Part shown: one piece after another, positions 45,906 through 57,457 of the stretch
Layout: the number at the start of each line of letters is the position of its first letter
Position numbering within the stretch: position 1 is the stretch's first letter
DNA from: Diplodia intermedia
Taxonomy: Eukaryota; Ascomycota; Dothideomycetes; Botryosphaeriales; Botryosphaeriaceae
Length of the DNA stretch: 64,000 bases
NCBI GenBank assembly: GCA_021495925.1
Contig: JAKEKT010000034.1
Span: 1 to 64,000, forward strand
Direction of reading: 5' to 3'
The notes under the pieces: generated by a model
The model's database searches: none
Seen by the model: only the letters and a program-made list of their open reading frames with translations
Told to the model about the DNA's origin: nothing
Translations under genes and position numbers: made by a program

Positions 45906-48900
45906 CTAGCTAGAAAGACTATTAGTATCTAATACTAGAAATACTCTAAGATTCGAATATAGAATCTTACTACTTAATACGTACTAATTACGTAATATCG
46001 CTATTTATATAAAAGATCTCTTCGCTAGTCGTATATAATCTTTACTCTATAATACTATAGCGCTTTAGCCGTTGCGTTCGCGCCGTCGCGTTCGCGTCGT
46101 TATAATATTATCTAGCTTACCTTCTAAACGACGCGTATCGTAAACCGAAGCTAGTATAGACTAGATAGTAGAGATAATAAACTCGTAACCGTCTTACGAC
46201 GTATTAATACTATCGTCTAAGAAGAAATAGCGGCGTTTATCTAAATAACGCGACTCGCGTATCGATAGTAATAATAAAGACGACGGTCTAACTAATAATA
46301 AAGCTTTACTAAAGTCGTAAGCTATTCTTTATCTTAACTTTAGTATCGTACTAACTTATTAGCGTCTATATCGACTCTAATAAGCTCGACTTCGAGGTCG
46401 ATAGTCTAGAGATTATAATACTAAGAGCGTAAGTAGTATTACTTTCGTATCGTAAGCTAATACTTATTATAATTACTCTAGCGGTTATTCTTATTATCGT
46501 CGTTATAATTTATCTTCTTAAATAGCGTAAGATTCTCTCTACTAGGCTCGTCTTTAATATCGTTTATATAAGATTTAGAAATAGCTCTAGTTATCTTATA
46601 GTACTAATCGGGCGTATCGTACGAAAAGAGAAGAACGTAGTAAAGAGAAAGATACGTCGAATAAGTATAATTAATTCTAACGTAATAATTTAAGAGACTT
46701 TTATCGTCGTTTCGCTAATAGAGAAGTACGTCGCGAATATCGCTAGTCTACTTATTAGATAGTAGGGCGTCGATCTCGTTAGTAATAGAAAGATTCTTAC
46801 GCTATTAATTAATATTATACTCTAGAAGAAGTCGCATCTATAGGTTTAAAATTAAGGCGATAGCTTCGTTTATTCGATAGATCTATAGCGTCTTATAAGT
46901 AGTAGCGAATCGAGACACGTAGAGATTAATATCTTAAAGAAGAGAACGAATATCTACTACTAAAGTAGAATTAAGTAAATAACGAATAACGCGAATATTA
47001 TTCTATATAAAATCGTCGTAAAAATATAATTACGTAAATAGAGGCTTCGAATTCTCTTAGTTAGAACCGAGAAGCCCTATTAAATAAAAGACCTCGCTAC
47101 TAATAGAAAAAGCCTAGTATTTACTAGAAGTTCGATTATCGGCCTCGTATCTAAAACACGTAAAAGTAAAGACGAAGTTATATTTTTAAATTTTACTTCG
47201 AAAATCTTTACTACGCTAGTTATTCGAAGTTAGAAGCTACTATATAAAATCTAGTAGTTCTTTAGACGAAGGTAATTATATAGTACCGCTCTAATAGTAA
47301 CTTTAATAAACTAAATTAAATATAGAGAAGTACGTGCTTCTCTTCTCGATCTAGTACTTCGCTTAATAATATCGATAAATAGATTCTTCGTATTTACTTA
47401 ACTAATATAGCTTAGGGGGCTAACGGCGTATCTAGAAGCGATATACTCGAAATAATATTATTTAAACGCGCGGCGGTAGCCGCTACGTCTATCTAAGAAT
47501 ATCGAGCTTCTACGTATCTAACGCGCGAGATATAAAGAAAGACCGCTAAAACTTCTCGCTATTCTCGTCCGCTATATAATTTAAGTTAGATTTTAAAGGG
47601 CGTAAGATCGAGATAGACTTCTCTAGCTTATTCTTAAAAGTAAAGCGAGGCAACGATATAATAAATATAAGCTAATCGATATATTTAGGTTCTAAGATCT
47701 TCTCTATCTATATATAACTTTATATAAAACTCTATATAGACGCGCGTTACTTCGGCGATATTAGCTAGACGAACTAAAGCCGAGTAATATATAAATATAA
47801 ATCGCGCGGTAAAAGACTCGAAAGACTAGATAAAGATAAGCTAAAAGATAACGCGCTAGATATTACGTTATAGACGCGAGTAGCGCGCGAAGAAGATAAG
47901 AAATAGATATTACGTCTTAAAGCGCGAGTAGCGCGCGAAGAAGATAAGAAAGAGATATTATATTTTAAGATATAAAAAGCGCGCGAAGATAAGAAAGAGA
48001 TATAGCGTCTTAAGCGCGATAAAAATTACTATAGAGTAAATAAAGAAAATATTAGCTAAATAAACTATATAAGAAGTTATATTATTAGACGCGTTCGTCT
48101 AATTATTAAACGCGTTAGTTAGGCTAACGCGAGTTTTTCTTAAAGATATCTTTTATTCTTTTAGGCCGTATTATATCTAACTAAGGCGAAGATATTATTT
48201 TACGCGAATTCTATCTTTTAACGCTTCGAGATATATATAAGAAGACGTTTACGGCGTAACTAGTATTAATTTAAAAATTATTACTCGTTATAGATATACG
48301 TATTCTCGGCTTTAATAAAGAAGATTTATTAGGCGATATATTAGCGTACACGTTATTTAACGCGTTATTAAGTCGGCGGCGCTTATAATACTACGAAGGC
48401 GCGTTTAAATCGAGCTTCGCTAGTAGACGGCGGCGGTAACGACTAGAGGTAGAAGATAACGAAGAAGAAAACGATAATATCGATAAGAAGAATTTACGTA
48501 AAGAAGTAGTCTAAAGAAGAGATTAAAGAGTATTATAAAGATAGAAGTAAAGACGCTTACTTTTACGCGATAGAATATATAGTTTTTAAAGTAAATGCTA
48601 TTTAGCTTACGAAAGTTAGAAGAAGGCTTTAAAAGTAAGTAGTTACTATAAAAATACTTATAAAGATCTATAGACGACGATATAACTAGAGAGAATAATA
48701 TAGCTAGAAAGAATAATATAGCTAATAAGAGAAAGATATTATAAGTATAAAGTTAACGCGACGCGACGCGTTTATTATTATAGTTATAAGCCGGGCTAAC
48801 TATAATCTAGTACTATTAGTCGTATAAACGAAGTCGTCTTACACGCGATAATAATAATAGAAATAAAGAAATTTCTCGATTAAACTATAACAAATTCTTA

Positions 48901-49246
48901 TAATTTCTAGACTAAATTATAGAGAATCGCGAGCTCTATAACTTTTATATATAAAGTTAAGAGATTACTCGAAGCGTTAAAGATACATCGCGGTACGAAG
49001 GCTAGAGAGATAATTAAAATTACGTATCTTTCGCCTTCTTATATGATTTCTCGATTAAATTATAATAGATTCTTATAATTTCTAGACTAAATTATAGAGA
49101 ATTACGAGCTCTATAACTTTTATATATAAAGTTAAGAGATTACTCGAAGCGTTAAAGATATATCGCGGTACGAAGACTAGAGGGCTAATTTTAATATATA
49201 GTAAAAATAAATAAAACCTCGGGCGCTAAGAGTAACTATATTTTAA
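45906..49246 (+). mobile_element. Element Z copy 2 (3341 bp), inside the Copia reverse transcriptase
   Basis: Inverted copy of 22925-26265, same length and same termini (CTAGCTAG... and ...CTATATTTTAA). It splits the Copia pol frame just after the FIDN box: LWLSQKSYI-like coding ends at about 45900, and pol coding resumes about 49250 with DNLITRY. Flanks are AT-only and a target duplication is not clear. The tandem internal repeats lie at about 48880-49180. Confidence 0.65.
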
Positions 49247-50560
49247 TATATATATAGATAATCTTATTACGCGATATAATCTTATTCTTATAGGGCGTAC
49301 TACTATTCTACTAGTAGAGTAGAAGTAGCTAGAGTCTAATCTAGATAAATACGCGACTTCTAAGTAAATATATATATATTAAAGTCGAATAGATTTAGTC
49401 TAATTTATAGCTATTAGTACGCGCGCTAACGTCGCTTATATCTATTTAATACTATTTATCTATCTTACTAATCTCTCTATATAATATTTATAGCTAGTAG
49501 ATCGTCTTCTTATCTATCTTAGTAAGACTAGTAAGCTCTCGTTATACTATAGAGAGTACTAAGACGACGATTATAAAGTATTTATAATTAATAGTAACGT
49601 CTTATACGCTAGCGACGTTATTACTAGACGTAGCTATTAGAGCTTAATAATAATTTTATTCGATACTTCTATAGATTAGAAAGCGTTTAAATAATCTATC
49701 GTTACTATCTCTTCTATAAAAGTAGAGCTACTAGTTCTCTCTAAAATAATAAAGTAATACTACTAGTAGAAATAATTCTTTAGAGATATCTTCTTTAACT
49801 CTAGATATTATATTAATATTTAATACGATAATAAGTAGATACTTCTTCTAATAGAATAGAACGCTATAAAACTTAATACTAAGCTTTGCTATATTAATAT
49901 TTACTACTACTAGCTTCGCTAGAAAGTATAGACCGATAACGTTTACTTTAGATAAACGCCTACTATAGATATAATAGTAGACGAATTAATAAAGATATTA
50001 TCTAAGTAGAAGTATTAGACGTTTATTTATTACTTAGAGCTCGTTTCTCTTAAGAAATAATAAGCGTATTAATATCTAAATTATATTATCTTTCGTATTT
50101 AGTTTTATACTTTTATTTCTATTATCGTAAATTATAATTACGTAATAATTACGTATATATTTATTTACTTATTTCTTTCTTAATACTAGCTTCTTAATCG
50201 AATAACTAGCTATATAGGCCCGCTTACTAGTACTTTATTAGTTAACTTCGTAACTTCTCTTTTATCTAATTATAAGAATTACTAGTATAGTAATATTTAT
50301 TTTATACTAACTACGTATATACTACTATCGCTAGATAGTAAGGCGCCCTACTACTATATCTAGTAATTAGAGAGTAAATTTAATTTCTACTCTCGTAGAA
50401 GTCTTTAATACTATTATTAGTTCTTATAGAAGACTTTAATACTATCTTTTCTTTCTTTTTACTATTTATAAGTTTAACTCTTAATTATTTTATATATCTT
50501 CTATTTTACTACTTAAATACTATAGCTAGTATCGCGTACTTCTCTATTAGATAAGGCGTA

Positions 50561-51342
50561 TATAACGGTAGACTTCTTTTACTAAGCTTCGAAGTCGCTT
50601 AGTAGGTGAATTAAACTAAGAGGTTTATCTTAAAGAGATAAGAGAGAAATAATAATAATTAGATAAAAAGATATTACGTAATTATACGATATATAGTAAG
50701 CCGATTATCTTTAAATTAATAGAATTTAAATTAGAACTTTAAGTTAACTACGAAGGGTTAAGATACTAGCTAAGAAAGTATATCTATATACTATAGAAAA
50801 GCTAGTTATAATCTAGATTATAGCTAAGATTAGATTAGCCGTATATTTAGATTATTTAGAAGTTTAGATTAGTGCTAAGCCTTTTAATCTATTAAGTAGG
50901 TCTTCGTCTCGTAATATCGGCGCTTTAGATAGCTTTTAAGATTTCGACTTCTAACGTACTAAATAAACGTAACTACTATCTTACTTACGTTCGTACTCTC
51001 GCGTCTATTTTCTACTTTCTAGATCCCGTATTTCTTACGAAACTATAATTTAACTAGATTATTAAGTCTCTATAGTTTTACTTTTCGTATGATCTTCTTA
51101 TTACGTATAGTCTTCTACTCTATCTAGTTTTCTTATAGGCGTTCTTTTCGTACGGGCTTTAGCTACTATCTAAGCTTAGTTTCGTAGGCGCTATATTTCT
51201 CTACGCCCGTTCTTTTCGTGCGGGATTTCTAACCGTGCGGCTCTACCGCTTATAAGGCTTATTAGTTCTTACGGTGCTTTTCTTCCGTACGGGCTTTTAG
51301 CCCTTAGAGTTATAAAGCCCTTATATTCTAGGGTTCGTAATA
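50561..51342 (+). repeat. Solo LTR B (782-bp family), intact
   Basis: 782 bp, TATAACGG...GTTCGTAATA, flanked by GCGTA (50556-50560) and GCGCG (51343-51347). These are one target duplication differing by C-to-T and G-to-A. It contains the unoccupied LINE target site near 50740-50765. It lies directly before the Copia polypurine tract. Confidence 0.75.
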
Positions 51343-51356
51343 GCGCGAAGGGGGTA

Positions 51357-51504
51357 TATTAGAATATAAGCGTTTATAGTAGTAGATAGCTTAGTTAGCG
51401 AGAAGTAGAATATATAAGCGATCTCTAGAATAGCTTTCTATCGCTTCTTATGTCTTACCTCTAATAGGTATATAAATACATTCTTATTTATTTAAATTCC
51501 AACA
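51357..51504 (+). repeat. 3' LTR of the Copia element
   Basis: 148 bp, TATTAGAAT...ATTCCAACA, followed by the AGTAT duplication. It is less RIP-altered than the 5' LTR and is the sharp right edge of the AT-rich block. Confidence 0.85.
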
Positions 51505-51509
51505 AGTAT

Positions 51510-54500
51510 CTCTAGTGATGCATGCGCGACCTCCAGCCTCGCGATTAATTTCAAGCACCCATGATGTCTTCGCAGAACAAAGGACTGTTCTGAAACAAAA
51601 TCTGGACGATGTTGAAGTCATTTTAAAAGAGGTAGTCAAAGTGACGGTTGCGATCCGAAAGACGGGGACTACTTCCAGATTCCAGCAAGCAGATGACCAA
51701 TTTGACCCTATAGCTCACCAAAAGCTCAGTGAAAGGCTTCAGGATATCCTCACGGCGAGAAGCTCTGGGATTGAAACCGAGTCACAACAGGTGAAACCGC
51801 CGCGGCTCAACGAAATCCAAATGCGGTTGATCGAAGCGAACTTGAGGCGTTACAACCGTTTCTTGTGGCAAATGGCTAATGATGGCGGGCCCGAGACGGC
51901 TCAATTGACGCCAGGGGAGGACTTCAAGTGCCCCTGTTGTTGCAAAGCTCTTGGGATGGAACATACGCACGCAAGGAAGTGGAGGTTTGCTCACCAGCTT
52001 TGCATTGATATTTCGTACTTTCTACTGATCAAGTTGATCCAGAAAGCATCTCTCTGAGGACATTCAGCCGTTCACCTGCGTTTTGAAGGATTGTCCAAAT
52101 CCTTGGAATTTTTTCGACAGTCGGAAGGCATGGATGAGCCACATGAAAGCCGAGCACGAAAGCTTACAGTGCTGGACATGCCCCGACAACTCCTGCGAAG
52201 ACGACACAGAGTTTGAGACAGAATCAGACTTTGTCTTTCACTTGCAGATGATACATTCTGAATCACTCTCGGCCGATGATGATATGCACTATCTCATATC
52301 AGTATGTCGTCAGGTTTTCCCGGCCCAACTTCGATCCTGCCCCCTTTGTCCTCAAACAACCGGTCTCACGCACGTGGATACTGCATCCCTTTGGAACCAC
52401 ATAGCGCACCATGTGCATGCATTCTCCCTGGAATCGTTACCTTCGGCATCGAATGACGCGATAATGTCCTGGGTCCAACGAGTCACCGGGGTTGACAAGA
52501 ATTACTTCTTTGGAAACCAGGATGTCAATACCAGCGGTAATGGCAGGAGCTCAGCACACGCCCGGAGAGTTCCCTCAGGTCACAGCCTGACAGAGCTTGA
52601 GCCACCCCAAATGATCGGAGAGCAACATTCCGACCCAGAAAAGCTTCGGATGGAACTATCACGTGAACCGATAAAGAATCCACTTGAGGGCTTCAAATTT
52701 TTTATTCCAAACAGTGAAAAGGAAAGTATTTCGGATAGTGCTCCGGAACAGGCTCCTGAAAGTGGGCCTGAGAAACCAAGTCGCGACGCAGGTACGCACG
52801 AACCCAACAATGCCTCCAACTGGAGCGAGAAGCTTTGGTGACCTTGCTTGCGATGCATGTACTGACTTTTCTGCGGTTACATACAGACATCTCCCTCTAT
52901 GCTAGCTCAGGTTCGATTACCTTCGATAAGACAGACACGATGAGGGCTGCCAGGAATGCTACCAGGGATCTCCAGTCGCGTCTTTTCGGAGCGCAGATCG
53001 AGCAGCGGCCCGGAACACTCGTCACCTATGTCCCAGAGGACCGGCAACTGAACATCATCACACCATCGGTCATAGAAAAACAGATTCCCCCTCCCCAACG
53101 AGCCCATGGGCTTGTCGGGAAAGTGTACAACGAAGCGAGAAAGCTGTTCACCATTCTCGCATATATGGGAAGAGAACGTGAGATCTGTGCTTTCATTGAC
53201 GAAGGTTTGTCGGACTTGGACCTTCCATTCACCTACCACATGACCGGCATCTTGACGGGCGCGCGTGGCAACTCGATACAATCTTTGAACCGCTGGCGGA
53301 TTCCCAAGCGGATTGATATCGCCAAGTATCAGTGGGGCATTCTCGTGCCTGTGTTTTCCGGCCAGCAGCATTATGAGTTCCACGAGAACACCATTCTTCC
53401 ATTCGTCCATGAGAAGCTTGTTAGTAGAGGGGCTTACAGTGATGTATGCGAGGCCAGGATCCATCGCGCGCATCACATAATGAACGGGGTGTCGCGCTCT
53501 TCCGTAAGTGGTACTCAATGGTTCAAATGTCATGCACTAACGTAAATTGGCCACAAGGAGCTTTCTGTAGCCATCAAGAAGCTTCGTTACCATGACAAAA
53601 CCGAATTCGACAGGGAGCGGTCAATCCTGGTCGACCTCGAGGCCAAACGCAACAGTCATCTCGTCAGACTATTGTTCTCCTACGACTACAAAGGCAACTA
53701 CCACTTAGTGTTCATGCGTGCGGCCGGCAATCTGAGAGACTACTGGGAACAACATCCTGCGCCGCACTTTGAATTAGCAACCGTGCTCTGGTCGCTGAAC
53801 CAAATGCGGGGCATCGCACGTGGGCTGCATGTGGTCCACAACTTCACTCTCTCAATACCACAATCGACGCAGCAAACCGAGATGACGACGCCGCAAGGAA
53901 AGGCTGTGATGAGCGTCAGGCCAGGGGAGGAGAAGTTCGGTCGCCATGGCGACCTGAAACCAGAGAATATCCTCTACTTCCCCAACAACGCTGGGGGCAT
54001 CTGCCAGATCACGGATTTCGGTCTGGGGAGATTCCATGGCCGGGAAACAAGGACAAAGGCAGCGCCGTATACCATCTTCAGCTCTCCGACCTACGAGCCC
54101 CCCGAGTGCCACCTCTTCCTGCCTGTATCCCGCGCTTACGACTTGTGGAGCCTCGGTTGCATATACCTCGAATGGGTGAGCTGGATGCTTAAAGGATGGG
54201 AGGCAATCGACGCATTCTCGCAGAATCGTTTAGAAAAGTCATTTATCCTGGACAACGAAGGCAACGTCAGCGACGACTACTTCTGGAGCCTCCTCATCCA
54301 AGGAAACAAACGAGACGCACGAGTGCGGGATGGAGTCGAGAGATGGGTCCGATTTCTCCGCGAAGACCCACATTGCTCGCTGCTCATCCACGACCTGCTC
54401 AACCTCATCATGAACGATCTGCTTTGCGTCATGCCCAGGAACCGCGTCGATGCATCGATGCTCAATGTGAACCTGAACAGCCTGCTTATTAACGCTCAAA

Positions 54501-54550
54501 ACGATCATGGATACGCTCTTACGCCCTCCCCGGGGGTACGCAAGGCCTAA
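51510..54550 (+). CDS. Zinc-finger/protein-kinase protein, 3' portion of a gene split by a retrotransposon
   Basis: Exons 51510-51984, 52043-52837, 52906-53503 and 53558-54550 are joined by introns of 54-68 nt; one acceptor is AAG and one donor is GTTTGC. The first ATG (51518) gives 950 aa, but the frame is open leftward into the target duplication, and the true 5' exons lie at 26998-27407, for about 1070 aa in all. Cys/His clusters resembling degenerate C2H2 fingers occupy about 138-275 (CPCCCKALGMEHTHARKWR, CWTCPDNSC...HLQMIH). The kinase domain (about 620-880) has VAIKKL, HGDLKPENIL (HGD instead of HRD), ITDFGLGRFHG and SPTYEPPE, so it is probably active. A 627-aa paralogue lies at 60430-62369. 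Substrate unknown. Confidence 0.8.
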
Positions 54551-55577
54551 CGCTGCTATCCAGCCGAACATGGCTGCCAGCGGGCCAAGTATACAGCAGC
54601 CACCGCTCGAACATTTCCTCCACAGCAATTTCCCACAGTGCCGTTTACTCAACGACAAATTACAGTCTTTCTCCCGCGGAAGAGGCTCTTTAATGTAGCC
54701 ACGCCCTGCAATTGTCCGTTCCAGGACTCTCCAAGTCTGATTGATAAGCCAAATGGTCACATTGATTTGGCTAGTAATTGCATCATGGTCTCATTTTGGG
54801 TTGGATCTACAGTAAAAACCAGTCTGAAATAACTCACGGCGTGACGGGTGTGTCGGTTTGCTTCATCAATGCTTGGTTTTCTCCGACTTGTATCAACCCG
54901 GATGCTCCAGTACTTGACAGTGATAGACCTCATTGGTAAATTCCTTTTGTATGTACTTTCTATCTGGGCGGTCAAAATTAATTGCGGCAAAGAACCATTT
55001 GAGCAAAAAGACCACAGCTTGGCTGTGTAGCGCAAAAGAGTTTTGATCAGATGCATTTCTTTCTTGAATTTGCTTGGCAAACAGGAACCTTCCTCTATGT
55101 CTTCGCAACTAGCAACTTATTATTGCGTCCAGTTAGCCTGAAACTGCATATTTGAAAGACGTTACTTCTTGAGAGGCGGTGCCTTTGTGAGAGAAGTGGA
55201 CGAGGTGTGCGGTAAGCAGTATTGGGTGGATTGCCAAGGGAGAACATTGAAACGATTGGCCCACGAGGTTCGCTGACCTAAGTAAAAAAGCCATTGGTTA
55301 ATCATTCCGATGGTCCAGAAATTCCATGGCCCATGTCAGCAATGAGGCTCAAAAGTCACGCGCATCCACAACACGCAATCGCGCAAAAACGCAACAGCAC
55401 ATTCGCCCAAATTGCGGCAACATGTGGCAGTCGCTACCCAACAACCACCACGCCGTTGCACATAAAGGGGGGCCGCCTCCCCGTGCCTTCAGCCTTTCAG
55501 CTCTCCACCTGAAGCTCTTTCGACGCCGCAAAGCCGCCTCCTGAGATCTCTCACGTCCGAGGGCGAAAAGCAATAAC
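54551..55577. other. Intergenic region, nothing recognised
   Basis: About 1 kb between the kinase stop and the first mini-gene. Only short frames on both strands, without domains or splice logic. Confidence 0.55.
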
Positions 55578-56053
55578 ATGCAAACCACGACCGCAAACCC
55601 GAGGTACATCAACGCAGCCCGGCTGACGGCGCTGCTGGGGCGCCTCTTCCCAGGGCAGAAGTATTCAGCGAAGGTGAGTCGTCCGCACTCCGTCCGGCTG
55701 CCGCAGCAGCACGCGCGCGCCAACACGAAAGGAGGCTTAGATCCCTCCCGATCCCTCCTGCCTTCCACCATCCCAGCTGACGTCGTCGCCCGCGCGTGTT
55801 CCTATCACAGATGAAGAACGGACAGTGGGTCATCACCGCGCCTCGCGCGCTGACGCCGGTGAGTAAACCCGCACGCAGGAGAGGGACTCACGCCTCACCT
55901 TGAGGCAGGCAGTATAAAGAGAGAGCCTTGCAGACCGCAACGCACTGTGCCGTCTGCAGCCTCGACGACTGCCTGCCATCACGGTCCTCTCCGCCGTTCG
56001 TACGTCAGCCCACTCACTTTTTACAGGACGAGATGGAGCAGGCTGGGCCATGA
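55578..56053 (+). CDS. Three-exon mini-gene 1 (56 aa)
   Basis: Exons 55578-55673, 55811-55858 and 56027-56053 join at phase-0 junctions with GTGAGT donors and CAG acceptors. The product is MQTTTANPRYINAARLTALL followed by GRLFPGQKYSAK, MKNGQWVITAPRALTP and DEMEQAGP. It reads as a compact alpha-beta-alpha unit. The second exon of 48 nt and third of 27 nt would be missed by length filters. A second gene of the same plan lies 340 bp downstream. I do not recognise a named family, although similar tiny proteins occur in many fungal genomes. Function unknown. Confidence 0.6.
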
Positions 56054-56392
56054 GGCGGATGCGCACATGCGCACTTTTGCGCAACCGGGGGGCGCAGTTT
56101 TGCATCACTTGTCTTCGGGGTGAGCGACGGATTTCCGAAAACGACTGCGTGCATATGCGAGCTGTGTTGGAGGGTGTGGGGCCAAAAAAATTTGTACTAC
56201 GGCTCGGCGAATTGCTTTGGGCCAGCTGCCTGGTTTTTTGCTTGAGGCCTGGCTGGGTTTTGGCTCATGAAGGGCGCTTTCCCCCTCGTTCGCGGGTCTG
56301 GTGTCCACCCAGCAAGCTCTCTCGTCAAACAATACTACCCACGAAATCCTTCGTCTTTTCCAGAAAGCTTCTCGAAGCCACTCCTTCAAACA

Positions 56393-56733
56393 ATGTCCAC
56401 CATCACCACAAGACCTGTGCAAATTATTGAAGGCCAGAATCTTGATCCGCGAAAGCTCATTGGTCTTCTCAGTGATGTTTACGGCCAGGACAAGTTCAAG
56501 GTCGAGGTCAGTCGTCTCCTCAGGACGAGGGCCGTCCCTGTTTTACTGACGAAGACGCCAAAAAACAGTTGAGGCTGAATCGCTACAAGATCTATCATTC
56601 AGAAGATGCAGCGAACGAGCTGTTGACAGCGGTATGACCCTCCAAAAGTAAAAAGTTCGGCGAGAAAGGAGACTGAATGATTTTTAATCAGGACCAAATT
56701 AGAGAGTGCCGAGCACATCGCAGGGGCTGGTGA
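56393..56733 (+). CDS. Three-exon mini-gene 2 (72 aa)
   Basis: Exons 56393-56506, 56569-56631 and 56692-56733 join at phase-0 junctions (donors GTCAGT and GTATGA; acceptors CAG; branch TACTGAC in intron 1). The product pieces are MSTITTRPVQIIEGQNLDPR...KLIGLLSDVYGQDKFKVE, LRLNRYKIYHSEDAANELLTA and DQIRECRAHRRGW. Exon plan, junction positions and the pattern helix-GLL/ALL-...-KYSAK/KFKVE, then a beta hairpin and a D(Q/E)(I/M) start of exon 3 match mini-gene 1, so they look like old paralogues. Function unknown. Confidence 0.55.
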
Positions 56734-57457
56734 TCCCAATTCACTCACTCTCAAAAGGACGAAAGAATCGTCTCGGCGTTATGGTTTCCTGTAGGCACAG
56801 TTCTGTATTGCAGCGTTGCTCCGATCGAATGCATTTGCAATTTTCTCTCTCGCATACCATTCTGCGCAAGCGAGCAATAAGTGATAACCAAGATTGCCAG
56901 AAAGCTGCTGAACTGGTTTGAGAGCATAAACGAGGTAGGGGCCAATGCAGGCAGATACTAGCCTGAGTGCCGAAAGATGCGGAGACCCGGAACGGAAACA
57001 AAGAGGGGATTCTGCGGCTGGGGGCTTGCATGGAGACAACGCCACCACCTTCTGTGTACAACCCAATAGGACCACTTCTGCAGGTCATCACGGGTAGAAG
57101 CGGGGTTCGAATGACGCGAGAAGGCAGACTCTCGTGGTGGCAAGGCATACTCTGATCCCTGCACAACCATGCAGCGGATGCCATTTCCTTATCTGCCAAT
57201 CAAAGAAAATGTGCCGTAAAAGCTCGTGGTGCAGGGCGTTCGCGCACCACGCTCAGCCGCACCAGCTACGGCACGCATCTCCGCAAGGCAGCACTGCCTT
57301 AGTGACCGGTGGCTCCGCTGTACTCCAATCGCATCTTCAGCCCCGCTTCATGCGGTTTCCTGATCGGCCCTTTATGAGCCATGGCAGCTGAACTCGAAGG
57401 CTCCTTGGGCCTCAATCAGCAGTTTGTTGGAGGAGAACGCAAGGACCACCGCCCGCA
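56734..57457. other. Intergenic region, nothing recognised
   Basis: About 720 bp upstream of the CorA-like gene. A 152-codon minus frame (56741-57199) has no domain and is rich in Cys, Arg and Ser. It is treated as chance. Confidence 0.5.

Larger units (their letters stand above)
27408..51504 (+). mobile_element. Copia-type LTR retrotransposon, RIP-inactivated and carrying nested insertions
   Basis: It has 148-bp LTRs at both ends and a perfect 5-bp target duplication AGTAT (27403-27407 and 51505-51509). The element's own DNA is 27408-30981, 44799-45905, 49247-50555 and 51343-51504, about 6.1 kb. The coding order is Copia-like on plus: an aspartic protease remnant (LINTRSTYYV at about 29061-29090, from LxDTGS), integrase region, reverse transcriptase with FFFIDNVILAF (45715-45747, from FVDD), and RNase H region (about 49580-50060). 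A polypurine tract GAAGGGGG (51347-51354) precedes the 3' LTR. All frames are broken by RIP-type stops. Confidence 0.85.

Noticed and set aside
30982..51342. The two 782-bp repeats as the two LTRs of a single 20-kb element
   Set aside because: Each has its own target duplication (TTAAG/CTAAG and GCGTA/GCGCG), and the DNA between them is Copia pol. They are independent solo LTRs.
22671..51504. AT-rich block as a centromere or as a Starship giant element
   Set aside because: Its structure is fully explained by nested LTR, LINE and Z insertions with local target duplications. No captain-type tyrosine recombinase or cargo genes were seen. Centromeric location cannot be judged from sequence.
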